DNA from: Bacteroidetes bacterium QH_10_64_37
GTDB lineage: Bacteria > Bacteroidota > Rhodothermia > Rhodothermales > Salinibacteraceae
Assembly: GCA_003023105.1 (NCBI GenBank)
Contig: PXSZ01000076.1
Span: forward strand, 1-29,828
Length of the DNA: 29,828 nucleotides
Reading direction: 5' to 3'
Position 1 is the stretch's first letter; each line of letters starts with the position of its first letter. The notes below the pieces were generated by a model, which was not told the DNA's origin, made no database searches, and worked only from the letters and a program-made list of their open reading frames with translations. Made by a program: the position numbers and the translations under genes. Of this stretch, positions 1 to 7,095 are shown one piece after another.

Positions 1-573
1 CTCACCGACAACCAGGGCCGCACCGTCGACTTCACGAACACGATCATCATCATGACCTCAAACATGGGGTCCGACGTCATCTCGGAACGGATGGACGAGG
101 TCGATGGGCACCTGACCGAGGCCCAGCAGCAGGAGTTGGAGGAAGAGGTCCTCACGATGCTGCGTCGGCAGGTGAAGCCGGAGTTCCTGAACCGCATCGA
201 CGACATCGTGATGTTCCGCTCGCTCAGCCGCGAGCACATCCGCGAGATCGTCGAGATTCAGTTCCAGCGCGTCCAGCGGCTCGCCGCGAAGAACCACGAC
301 CTGACGCTGGCACTCAGCGACGACGCGAAGGACTGGCTTGCCGACCGCGGCTACGACCCGGCCTTCGGCGCCCGGCCCCTCAAGCGCGTCATGAAGCGCC
401 ACGTGGCGAACGGCCTCTCGCAGGCGCTGCTCGACGGCACGATCGAGGACGGCGACGCGGTCCGCATCGAGCTGGCCGACGACGAGGAGGAGGGCCTGAC
501 GCTCACGACGGTACAGCCAACCGCGACGGCGTCCGACGCGAGCACCAACGGGACTGCCGCTGTGGGCGCGTAG
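1..573 (+). CDS. clpB: ATP-dependent disaggregase ClpB, C-terminal part
   Basis: The frame is open from base 1, so this is the last 190 residues of a longer gene. It carries the end of the second AAA+ module: LTDNQGRTVDF and IIIMTSNMGSD near the start (the Walker-B/sensor-1 neighbourhood), then EFLNRIDDIVMF, then the D2-small domain ending in the sensor-2 motif GYDPAFGARPLKR. These fit ClpB/Hsp104, the hexameric chaperone that pulls proteins out of aggregates with DnaK. NRIDD plus GARPLKR is also seen in ClpC/ClpA, but the IIIMTSN and DGxAR-like C-terminus fit ClpB best. About 45 residues after the sensor-2 Arg form an acidic, Ala/Thr-rich tail typical of halophile proteins. The ATPase Walker A and the N-domain lie outside the window, so subtype cannot be proven here. 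Confidence 0.9.
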   Translation, partial: LTDNQGRTVDFTNTIIIMTSNMGSDVISERMDEVDGHLTEAQQQELEEEVLTMLRRQVKPEFLNRIDDIVMFRSLSREHIREIVEIQFQRVQRLAAKNHDLTLALSDDAKDWLADRGYDPAFGARPLKRVMKRHVANGLSQALLDGTIEDGDAVRIELADDEEEGLTLTTVQPTATASDASTNGTAAVGA

Positions 574-779
574 ATCGAGTGCGGAGTTTGGTTTCGGAGT
601 GTGGAATTTCTGTGCCGTCGTCGTCCAACAGAGGTTTGGGCGGAGCCTGAAGGAAGAACTGGTAATCCCCATCGTGAGCCGGCATTCGCGCGATACAGGC
701 TGCGTATCCCGACCTTGATCTACCGGAGGGCGATATACACCGCTATTTTCCTTCTTGCCCACCTCGATCCGTAGACGCT

Positions 780-1151
780 ATGCACCGTCCCTCCATCTAC
801 TTGATTGCCCTGATCTTCGGGGCCGCAGGAACGGCGCACTTCGTGTGGCCGGCAGCCTTCGCCCGCATCGTGCCGCCCTATCTGCCAGCGCCCCGCACGC
901 TGGTGTACGTGAGCGGCGTCGCCGAACTCCTCGGCGCGCTCGGCCTGCTGGTGCCGAGGCTCCGCGTGTACGCCGGATGGGGCCTCATTCTGCTCCTGCT
1001 GGCCGTCTTTCCGGCCAACGTACACATGGCGCTCCACCCGGCGGACTTCGGCCGCATTCCGGGGTGGGCGCTCTCTCTTCGCCTTCCCCTCCAGTTCGTC
1101 CTCGTCGGCTGGATCTACTGGGGCCTGGCGCTCGGGCCCACACCGTGGTGA
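780..1151 (+). CDS. DoxX-like small integral membrane protein
   Basis: The product has 123 residues and about four hydrophobic segments (roughly residues 5-25, 40-60, 65-85 and 97-118). The first contains AAGTAHFVWPAAFARIVPPYLP, and the pattern G-x-x-H-F near the N-terminus followed by an IVPP-type loop is typical of the DoxX/DUF4267-like family. Biochemical function is not established for most of the family; some members are linked to redox or sulfur stress. The ATG at 780 is chosen because it directly precedes the first hydrophobic segment, whereas a frame starting at 755 is unrelated. The gene stands alone, with clpB about 200 bp upstream and a broken AhpD-like gene downstream. Confidence 0.75.
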   Translation: MHRPSIYLIALIFGAAGTAHFVWPAAFARIVPPYLPAPRTLVYVSGVAELLGALGLLVPRLRVYAGWGLILLLLAVFPANVHMALHPADFGRIPGWALSLRLPLQFVLVGWIYWGLALGPTPW

Positions 1152-1244
1152 AGAGTAGAGAAAGACGACGAGCAGGCGTCCTGTCTCTCCAGTGCCCCTC
1201 GTCGCATGAATGCGCGATCACTCGAACTTACCATACGTCAATCC

Positions 1245-1648
1245 ATGAACGCACTCCAGACCGACGCCGCTCCGACCGACAACGGCGAGTCCGTCTCCAC
1301 TCACAAATCGAGGCTCCGCCTCGAACCGATCAGGACTCCGGATTCCTGGTAGATGTGGCTCGCCTACATACGAGACCCAGAAGCTGGAAGAAAACCTTCC
1401 ACTCTCGCCGGCTCTGCACCTCCTCCTCAAGCGCTACGTGACCGTCCTGAGCGGGTGCGCCTTCTGCATCGACTTGGCTGGAGGCCGACGCGGAGGAGCG
1501 CGACGTGGACGTCCGCAAACTGCACGCGGTGGCCGAGTGCGGGGACAGCGACCGGTTTTCGGCAGCCGGACGGGCGGTCCTCTTCGGCCTCAAGCGAGGT
1601 CAAAGTTTCGGTGAATCGAGGCGAAAAGGAATCCTGACCCCGTTGTGA
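1245..1648 (+). pseudogene. AhpD-like / carboxymuconolactone decarboxylase family pseudogene
   Basis: Three consecutive frames together read like one alkylhydroperoxidase D-like protein. Frame 3 from ATG 1245 gives a start ending SRLRLEPIRTPDSW and then hits TAG at 1350-1352; the same frame continues MWLAYIRD. Frame 1 (from about 1375) gives KLEENLPLSPALHLLLKRYV and then SGCAFCIDLA, the family's Cys-x-x-Cys catalytic motif, near 1453-1476. A second frame change near 1475 gives LEADAEERDVDVRKLHAVAE up to TGA at 1646-1648. In intact relatives these pieces are contiguous (helix, CxxC, then ARA...VDxxKLxAV). The family reduces hydroperoxides or acts as a decarboxylase. At least two frameshifts and one stop make it non-functional, unless the sequence contains errors. 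Confidence 0.7.
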
Positions 1649-1668
1649 GCATTGATATAATCTCCCGA
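1633..1668 (+). promoter_or_regulatory. Probable promoter of tRNA-Val
   Basis: A perfect TATAAT lies at 1656-1661, about 30 nt before the mature tRNA 5' end at 1692, with a weak CTGACC at 1635-1640 as a possible -35. The placement fits a housekeeping-sigma promoter for the tRNA. It starts directly beyond the AhpD-like pseudogene. The spacing of 15 bp is short, so the -35 assignment is uncertain. Confidence 0.5.
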
Positions 1669-1691
1669 GTGAAGCAAGCAGGCTCCGGATT

Positions 1692-1765
1692 GGGTCCATA
1701 GCTCAGTTGGTTAGAGCGCTACGTTGACATCGTAGAGGTCAGTGGTTCGAGTCCACTTGGACCCA
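1692..1765 (+). tRNA. tRNA-Val (anticodon GAC)
   Basis: A full cloverleaf can be drawn. The acceptor stem is GGGTCCA (1692-1698) with TGGACCC (1758-1764), followed by discriminator A1765. The D-arm is GCTC-AGTTGGTTA-GAGC, the anticodon stem CTACG/CGTAG with loop TTGACAT (anticodon GAC, reading GUC/GUU), and the T-arm GTGG-TTCGAGT-CCAC. CCA is not encoded (the next bases are CTG). The tRNA has its own promoter-like TATAAT and a terminator right behind it, and sits just upstream of thrS. Confidence 0.97.
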
Positions 1766-1770
1766 CTGTT

Positions 1771-1814
1771 GCCGCTCTCAGTCCCGAAAGCTTTCGGGAT
1801 GGGGCGGCTTTTTT
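1771..1814 (+). terminator. Rho-independent terminator of tRNA-Val containing a palindromic repeat
   Basis: The outer stem GCCGC (1771-1775) pairs with GCGGC (1804-1808) and is followed directly by a run of T. Inside is the perfect palindrome TCCCGAAAGCTTTCGGGA (1782-1799), which extends the hairpin. The structure lies between tRNA-Val and thrS, so it separates them. The palindrome nearly matches one inside glgP (19930-19947) and belongs to the dispersed repeat family described in the findings. Confidence 0.8.
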
Positions 1815-1873
1815 GTTGGCAGGGTCCACGCCCGATCCTGCTTCGTGTTGTCGAACCAGGTCTCTTTTGCTCC

Positions 1874-3841
1874 ATGGCCGAAATCGACGCGAAAGAAATC
1901 ACGATTACCCTCCCGGACGGATCCGAGCGGTCCTACGCGGCCGGAACGACGGGTCGCGAGATTGCCGAGAGCATCGGCGCCGGCCTCGCCCGCGACGCGC
2001 TCGCCATCAAGGTAAACGGCGAGGTGCGCGACCTGGGCCGCCCGATCACTGAGGACGCCGAGATTGCGATTCTCACGTGGGACGACGAGGAGGGCAAGGA
2101 GACGTTCTGGCACTCCTCCGCCCACCTCATGGCCGAGGCGCTGCAGGCCCTCTATCCCGGCGTCAAGTTTACCATCGGCCCGCCCATCGACCAGGGCTTC
2201 TACTACGACGTGGACCTGGGCGAGGAGACCTTGTCCGCCGACGAGCTGGAGGAGATTGAGGAGAAGATGCTGGAGCTCGCCCGCCGCGACGCGGAATACG
2301 AGCGGCACGAGGTGTCGAAAGAGGACGCCATTCGGTTCTACGAGGAGGAGGGCAACGAGTACAAGCTCGAGTTGATTGAGGACCTGGAGGAGGGGGAGAT
2401 CTCCTTCTACGAGCAGGGAGGCTTCACGGACCTCTGCCGCGGCCCGCACATCCCGTCCACCGGCCGCATCAAGGCGCCGAAGCTGCTCTCGGTAGCCGGG
2501 GCGTACTGGCGCGGCGACGAGACGAATCCGCAGCTCACCCGCATCTACGGCGTGAGCTTTCCGAAGCAGAAGCTCCTGGAGGAGTTTCTGGAGCGGCGGC
2601 GTCTGGCGAAGGAGCGGGACCATCGCAAGCTCGGCACGGAGCTGGAGCTCTTCACGTTCGACACCGAGCAGGTGGGTCCGGGTCTGCCCCTGTGGCTGCC
2701 CAAGGGCACCGTCCTGCGCGAGACGCTGCGCGACTTCCTGAAGCAAGAGCAGATCAAGCAGGGCTACAAGCCGGTGACCACTCCCCACATCGGGCGGCTC
2801 GACCTCTACCGCACCAGTGGGCACTATCCTCATTACGAAGAGGACCAGTTCCCGCCGATGATTACCGATCGGGAGGGCGACGAGGAGGACGGCTACCTCC
2901 TGAAGCCGATGAACTGCCCGCACCACGTGATGATCTACAAGAACGACCACCACTCGTACCGTGACCTGCCAGTGCGGCTCTCGGAATTCGGGACCGTCTA
3001 CCGGCAGGAGCAGACCGGCGAGCTCGGCGGGCTCACCCGGGTGCGCGGCTTTACGCAGGACGATGCCCACATTTTCTGCACCCCCGAGCAGGTGAAGGGC
3101 GAGTTCAAGGACGTCATCGCCCTCACCCTGAAGGTGCTCGACGCCCTGGACTTCGAGGAGTTCGAGGCGCAGATCTCGCTGCGGGACCCCGAGGACACCG
3201 ACGAGTACGTGGGCCGCAACGAGCTGTGGGATCGGGCCGAGCAAGACATCCGCGAGGCGGTGGCCGAAACGGACCTCGACGCCCATGAGGAACCCGGCGA
3301 GGCGGCCTTCTACGGGCCGAAGCTCGACTTCATGGTGGAGGACGCGCTGGGCCGCGCCTGGCAGCTCGGCACCATCCAGGTCGACTACAACCTGCCGGAG
3401 CGCTTCGAGCTCACCTATGTCGACGAGCATGACGAGCGGAAGCGGCCGGTGATGATTCACCGCGCCCCGTTCGGCTCGCTGGAGCGCTTTATCGGCGTGC
3501 TCATCGAGCACTGCGGCGGCAACTTTCCGACGTGGCTCGCCCCCGTGCAGGTGCAGATCATCCCGGTGGGCGACGACTTCGTAGGGTACGCCGAGGAAGT
3601 GGCTGCTCGGTTGCGGGCAGAGGACGTGCGCGTCGAGATCGACCCCTCCGACGAGACGGTGGGCTACAAGATTCGCGACGCCGAGACGCAGAAGATTCCC
3701 TACATGCTCGTCGTGGGCGGGGACGAGGAGGAGGCCGGCACCGTCTCGGTCCGCTCCCACGCCGACGGGCAGCAGGGCACCGTGTCGGTCGACGAGTTTC
3801 TCGATCGGGCCGGGCCCGAGTTCGAACCGACCCTCGATTAG
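1874..3841 (+). CDS. thrS: Threonyl-tRNA synthetase
   Basis: The product has 655 residues and charges tRNA-Thr with threonine (class II aaRS, cytoplasmic). In order there is a TGS domain (about 7-68), an editing/SAD domain with HSSAH (His80, His84) and the Cys of GGFTDLCRGPH, then the catalytic core with MNCPHH (zinc-binding Cys), motif 2 at FGTVYRQEQTGELGGLTRVR, the zinc His in DDAHIFC, motif 3 at MIHRAPFGSLERF, and a C-terminal anticodon-binding domain. ATG 1874 is chosen because MAEIDAKEITITLPDG is the usual TGS start; an upstream in-frame start would run through the tRNA and its terminator. It is first in a thrS-infC-rpmI-rplT cluster, the classical order, with gaps of about 150-200 bp. 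The protein is markedly acidic, as in halophiles. Confidence 0.97.
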   Translation: MAEIDAKEITITLPDGSERSYAAGTTGREIAESIGAGLARDALAIKVNGEVRDLGRPITEDAEIAILTWDDEEGKETFWHSSAHLMAEALQALYPGVKFTIGPPIDQGFYYDVDLGEETLSADELEEIEEKMLELARRDAEYERHEVSKEDAIRFYEEEGNEYKLELIEDLEEGEISFYEQGGFTDLCRGPHIPSTGRIKAPKLLSVAGAYWRGDETNPQLTRIYGVSFPKQKLLEEFLERRRLAKERDHRKLGTELELFTFDTEQVGPGLPLWLPKGTVLRETLRDFLKQEQIKQGYKPVTTPHIGRLDLYRTSGHYPHYEEDQFPPMITDREGDEEDGYLLKPMNCPHHVMIYKNDHHSYRDLPVRLSEFGTVYRQEQTGELGGLTRVRGFTQDDAHIFCTPEQVKGEFKDVIALTLKVLDALDFEEFEAQISLRDPEDTDEYVGRNELWDRAEQDIREAVAETDLDAHEEPGEAAFYGPKLDFMVEDALGRAWQLGTIQVDYNLPERFELTYVDEHDERKRPVMIHRAPFGSLERFIGVLIEHCGGNFPTWLAPVQVQIIPVGDDFVGYAEEVAARLRAEDVRVEIDPSDETVGYKIRDAETQKIPYMLVVGGDEEEAGTVSVRSHADGQQGTVSVDEFLDRAGPEFEPTLD

Positions 3842-3932
3842 TCCGCCCGCCGATGCCCGGGGCAGGTCCCCCTCCAGTTCAGGCGACCTTCACTGAAACC
3901 TCATAGGGGGAATTCCGTGTGTAATAGATCCT

Positions 3933-3978
3933 GGACTCGGCCTCGCGAGACCTGAACTGCTCCGCACAGGTCGAGTCC
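3933..3978 (+). promoter_or_regulatory. Stem-loop in the infC leader next to the start codon
   Basis: The right arm CAGGTCGAGTCC (3967-3978) pairs continuously with ACCTG (3950-3954) and GGACTCG (3933-3939), with a 10-nt bulge between the two left segments and a 12-nt loop. The 12 bp of helix end 7 nt before the proposed AUU start of infC at 3986. The structure could control access of the ribosome to infC. The pairing is seen directly; the regulatory role is inferred. Confidence 0.5.
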
Positions 3979-3985
3979 TGCACTC

Positions 3986-4543
3986 ATTCCGAGTTCTTTC
4001 CCTCAACAAACGCCCGATTCAGATATCGCTGACGTCGATAAACTTCGCGTAAATCAAGAAATTCGCGCCGACGAGGTTCGCGTAGTGGAGCCCGACGGCG
4101 ACCACGAGGTCGTGCCCGTCGAAGATGCTCTGGGTCGCGCCCGCGACCACGATCTCGACCTCGTTGAGATTGCCCCGGACGCCGACCCGCCTGTTTGCAA
4201 GGTGCTCGACTACGGCAAGTACCGCTACGAGAAGCAAAAGGAGGAGCAGCGGCGCCGGAAGAAGTCGAAGTCCATGGAGATGAAGGAGCTTCGCTTCCGG
4301 CCCCGCACCGAAGAGCACGACTTCAACTTCAAGGTCGACCACGCTCGCGAGTTCTTGGAGGATGGCAACAAGGTAAAGGCCTACGTCCAGTTCAAGGGCC
4401 GCGACATCGTCTACAAGGACCAGGGCATGGACCTGCTGCGCCGCATGATCGAGGAGCTTCAAGACCTGGCCCGCATCGACCAGCAGCCGGAGATGGAAGG
4501 TCGGCGGATGGTCATGATCCTCGCTCCGCACAAGAACAAGTAG
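3986..4543 (+). CDS. infC: Translation initiation factor IF-3, probable AUU start
   Basis: IF-3 binds the 30S subunit, prevents premature 50S joining and proofreads start-codon selection. The N-domain is visible as DKLRVNQEIRADEVRVVEPD, then LVEIAPDADPPVCKVLDYGKY, the linker with EEQRRRKKSK, and the C-domain with MEMKELRFRP, HDFNFKVDHAREFL and KAYVQFKGRD. The conserved RVNQEIR lies upstream of the first ATG/GTG/TTG-type codon in frame (GTG 4085), so that codon cannot be the true start. The frame is open from 3956 and the only initiators there are rare ones. ATT 3986 gives 185 residues, close to the usual length, and AUU is the known infC start in other bacteria. ATC 4025 is the alternative. 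A stem-loop precedes the start. Confidence 0.9.
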   Translation: MPSSFPQQTPDSDIADVDKLRVNQEIRADEVRVVEPDGDHEVVPVEDALGRARDHDLDLVEIAPDADPPVCKVLDYGKYRYEKQKEEQRRRKKSKSMEMKELRFRPRTEEHDFNFKVDHAREFLEDGNKVKAYVQFKGRDIVYKDQGMDLLRRMIEELQDLARIDQQPEMEGRRMVMILAPHKNK

Positions 4544-4667
4544 CGAAGTGTCTCCCGCTGCTCCGGGTCCGGCGCCAAACGCGGCGATGGTACCCCGCTC
4601 GTACTTGAATCCGGTACGGCAAGACCTCCGCTTTTTGTGGACTCTGTGCGGACGGGAACGCATTGCC

Positions 4668-4687
4668 GGACCCTCCATACAGGGTCC
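4668..4687 (+). promoter_or_regulatory. Hairpin in the infC-rpmI intergenic leader
   Basis: A perfect 7-bp hairpin, GGACCCT (4668-4674) with AGGGTCC (4681-4687) around loop CCATAC, sits about 50 nt before rpmI. No T-run follows, so it is probably not a terminator. In other bacteria the rpmI-rplT leader is the site of L20 autoregulation, but whether this hairpin plays that part is inferred. Confidence 0.35.
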
Positions 4688-4738
4688 TCTGAATCACACG
4701 TATTCTGCGAACGACATCCCGCCGAGGGAGCCCTTGTC

Positions 4739-4936
4739 ATGCCCAAGATGAAAACCCACAGCGGTGCCAAGAAGCGCTTTAAGAAGACCGGCAATGGCAA
4801 AATCAAGCGCAAGAAGGCCAACAAGGGGCACCTGCTGACCAAGAAGAACGCGAAGCGCAAGCGCCACTTGCGCAAGAGCACGATCGTCGACGACAAGGCC
4901 AACCGGGAGCGCGTCAAGCGCATGCTCTCCACGTAA
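4739..4936 (+). CDS. rpmI: 50S ribosomal protein L35
   Basis: The product has 65 residues, very basic, starting [18 protein letters not shown] and containing [14 protein letters not shown], which is diagnostic of L35. The length equals the family norm. The ATG is set by the conserved MPKMKT start. It lies between infC and rplT, the standard order; L35 sits in the large ribosomal subunit. The gene is separated from infC by about 195 bp that contains a small hairpin, and from rplT by 150 bp. Confidence 0.97.
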   Translation: MPKMKTHSGAKKRFKKTGNGKIKRKKANKGHLLTKKNAKRKRHLRKSTIVDDKANRERVKRMLST

Positions 4937-5086
4937 TCCCGGCGATTCTTCGTCGTGAGGCGCCGATGGAGGTGCTTTTTCGGTCCTCCGTTGTTTGTGG
5001 AGTCCTTGCCGGGCGGCGTTGGGGCCGCGCCGATGCTCGTCTAAGTTGTATTTTCGTCTCTGCTGTCAAACGAACGTTTTGATTCC

Positions 5087-5434
5087 ATGCCGCGCGCAAC
5101 GAACAAGCCGGCGACTCGTCGCCGGCGAAAGAAGATTCTGAACAAGGCCAAGGGTTACTGGGGCCGCCGGAGCAAGGTATATAAGGTGGCCAAGCACGCG
5201 GTCGAGAAGGGGCTGCAGTACGCCTACCGCGACCGCCGCCAGAAGAAGCGGCGGTTCCGGCGGCTGTGGATTACCCGCATCAACGCCGCGACCCGCCAGC
5301 ACGACGTGAGCTACTCGCAGTTCATGGGCCAATACCGCAAGTCGGATTTGGACATGAACCGGAAGGTGCTCGCCGACTTGGCCGTCCACGACCCGGAGGC
5401 CTTCGAGCAGATCGTGGATCACGTGATGGAGTAG
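5087..5434 (+). CDS. rplT: 50S ribosomal protein L20
   Basis: The product has 115 residues, the family's normal length, starting [18 protein letters not shown] followed by [20 protein letters not shown] and [13 protein letters not shown], all L20 signatures. L20 is needed for early assembly of the large subunit and in many bacteria represses its own operon by binding the leader RNA. It is the last gene of the thrS-infC-rpmI-rplT cluster and is followed by a clear terminator 56 bp after the stop. Confidence 0.97.
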   Translation: MPRATNKPATRRRRKKILNKAKGYWGRRSKVYKVAKHAVEKGLQYAYRDRRQKKRRFRRLWITRINAATRQHDVSYSQFMGQYRKSDLDMNRKVLADLAVHDPEAFEQIVDHVME

Positions 5435-5489
5435 CCTTCGCCGCTCACCGGTGGCCGAGCCCCACTCCTGACATTTCGAGTCCTCCCAG

Positions 5490-5526
5490 TCCCGCCCCCT
5501 ATTCTTCAGGACCGGCGGGATTTTTT
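5490..5526 (+). terminator. Rho-independent terminator of the rplT cluster
   Basis: TCCCGCC (5490-5496) pairs with GGCGGGA (5514-5520), followed at once by TTTTTTG. It is correctly placed behind rplT and closes the translation operon. Confidence 0.85.
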
Positions 5527-5640
5527 GTTTGGGCGGAAACCTTTATGGCTGGCTGACGACGCCAGCGGCGCACTCATACCCATCTTCCACCCCCAGGATG
5601 GCCAAGTTCGGAGAATTACCCGAAGATTGTGCCCAGTATC

Positions 5641-5860
5641 GAGTCACTGGTTGTAACTCAAGTTGCGACCTACGGCGCTTTTTTCGACGAGACGGCGGTC
5701 CAAAGGCTTTCGGATCACAGACCGCGGAATACGGCGCGTTTCGGCGGTCCGAGGCCAGAGGTCATCCCGTGTGGCCGTCCGTGGTCCGCCGTCCCCGACG
5801 ACAGTCGAGACATGCATTTAGGCAATACGGTTGTGCCCCGCAACTTGGGTTGGTTAATTT
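5641..5860. repeat. Possible MITE-like element with imperfect inverted ends
   Basis: The left end contains AACTCAAGTTGCGACC (about 5655-5670) and the right end GCAACTTGGGTTGG (about 5841-5854). These are imperfect inverted copies of each other (core CAAGTTGCG / CGCAACTTG). The 16-mer CAAGTTGCGACCTACG (5659-5674) recurs exactly at 25581-25596, again in a short intergenic stretch. Nothing between the ends reads as a protein. The remaining gene-free sequence here, 5527-5640 and 5861-6033, holds only a small hairpin (GCTGGC 5548-5553 with GCCAGC 5561-5566) and no gene I can support. Confidence 0.4.
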
Positions 5861-6033
5861 TTAGGGCCTTCGTGCGCCTTCCCCCCGACACGAGCAAAGC
5901 GAGGGCTGAAGGTCATGCCCTTGCGGTGCTGACGAGCTCTGCGAGTAAACACAGCGGGCGACGTGCACGAACGGCGCCCAAACGAGCCCGGCACACGAAC
6001 GCTTCTGGTGGCGGGCAAGTGCAGAAACCGTTC

Positions 6034-6141
6034 TGCGCTGGGAGCGAAGCGACCAAGTAGTCTCGGGGCTGCGCTGGGAGCGGAGCGACCGAGTCGTCTC
6101 CGGGCTGCGCTGGGAACGCAGCGTCCCGTCTAAGAGACGGG
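6034..6141. repeat. 36-bp tandem repeat, three units
   Basis: Units start at 6034, 6070 and 6106, each beginning TGCGCTGGGA. Units 1 and 2 differ at only a few positions. Unit 3 matches for about 20 bases and then diverges into a hairpin, CCCGTCT-AAG-AGACGGG, just past the stop of the minus-strand OmpA-type gene. That hairpin could act as its terminator although a T-run is lacking. There are no spacers, so it is not a CRISPR array. Confidence 0.8.
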
Positions 6142-6142
6142 T

Positions 6143-6820
6143 TCATTCGCCCTGCGCTTCCTTCTTCACGCGCTGCCGGTACTCTTTGCTGGCGTAAATG
6201 GCCACCTCTACGCGTCGATTCTGCTGGCGGCCCTCGGCCGTTTCGTTGGTCGCCACGGGCTCGGTCTCCCCCCGTCCGACGGACGTAATCCGCTCGGCCG
6301 CAATGCCCTGCTCGATGAGAAAGTTCGCAGCCGAGTCCGACCGGCGATCCGAGAGTTTCTGATTGTATTCCTCCGACCCCTTGGAGTCTGTGTGACCCAC
6401 GATAAGGATGTTGCTCTCCTCGAATTCCTCCATACTTTCGGCGAACTCGCTCAGGTTTCCGCGGGCGTCCTCCCGCAGGGCCGAGGAGTCGAAGTCAAAG
6501 AGAATACCGCCGTCGAAGGTCACCTTGATGCCTTCCCCGACTCGTTCAACATCGGCGTTTTCGAGCTCTTCGTCGAGCTCCTCCGCCTTCTTGTCCATGC
6601 GTCTGCCGATGATGGCCCCAGCGGTGCCCCCCACCACGGCCCCGATGATGGCACCTTCAGCGGTGCCCCCGGCCGCCTTCCCAACGGCCGCACCTCCGGC
6701 AGCTCCCGCGCCGGCACCGATGACCGCGCCCTCCTCCGTATTGCTCAGAGACGAGCATCCGCCCAGGAGAAGCGCTGCGGCGAGAAGCACAATCGGTGTG
6801 GAGTGGCGAAAGGTTGTCAT
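6143..6820 (-). CDS. OmpA-family peptidoglycan-associated lipoprotein with glycine zipper
   Basis: The product has 225 residues. The N-terminus is a lipoprotein signal: a hydrophobic stretch, then LLLGGC with Cys22 as the lipidation site. Residues about 31-72 are Gly/Ala-rich (AVIGAGAGAAGGAAVGKAAG), a glycine-zipper segment that can insert in or pack against membrane. Residues about 100-210 are an OmpA domain with LFDFDSSAL, GHTDSKGSEEYNQKLSDRRS (peptidoglycan-binding Asp145 and the paired Args near 159-160) and RRVEVAIYA. Such proteins tie the outer membrane to the cell wall. ATG 6820 is preferred to an in-frame ATG 24 bp upstream because it starts the signal peptide. The gene stands alone on the minus strand. 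Confidence 0.9.
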   Translation of the reverse strand: MTTFRHSTPIVLLAAALLLGGCSSLSNTEEGAVIGAGAGAAGGAAVGKAAGGTAEGAIIGAVVGGTAGAIIGRRMDKKAEELDEELENADVERVGEGIKVTFDGGILFDFDSSALREDARGNLSEFAESMEEFEESNILIVGHTDSKGSEEYNQKLSDRRSDSAANFLIEQGIAAERITSVGRGETEPVATNETAEGRQQNRRVEVAIYASKEYRQRVKKEAQGE

Positions 6821-7095
6821 GGGACTGTCGAGAAAAATGAGCAAAAAATGATGAGAAGGGATCGAAGAGATTTCGATCCGGGATTGGGAACTGACGCATC
6901 AGGATCCGCGACAGATCCGCGCCTGATGGGAAATCCACAGAGATGAAAATCCACTTGTGTCCTTGAGAAGCTTCTGACCGGCTCGTTAGGCCTGTAGTTG
7001 TCTCGATCAGGGACTCCATTCTCCGGCGATATAGGCGACCGGGGCGTACAAAGCAAGGGGGTTCGGGAGTGATGACTCCGACCCGCTCGCTACGT

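Noticed and set aside
1742..1873. Upstream in-frame start for thrS
   Set aside because: It would run through the tRNA-Val 3' half and its terminator, and the extra residues do not resemble ThrS.
1778..3760. Long open frame on the minus strand opposite thrS (about 660 codons)
   Set aside because: It is a shadow of the GC-rich, acidic thrS gene. Its translation has no family resemblance, while the plus strand has full ThrS motifs.
6034..6141. CRISPR array
   Set aside because: Repeats are directly adjacent with no spacers, only three units, and no cas genes are in the window.
5913..6146. Minus-strand frame over the tandem repeat, with two PAQP-type peptide repeats
   Set aside because: It is only the translation of the 36-bp DNA repeat and has no other protein-like features.
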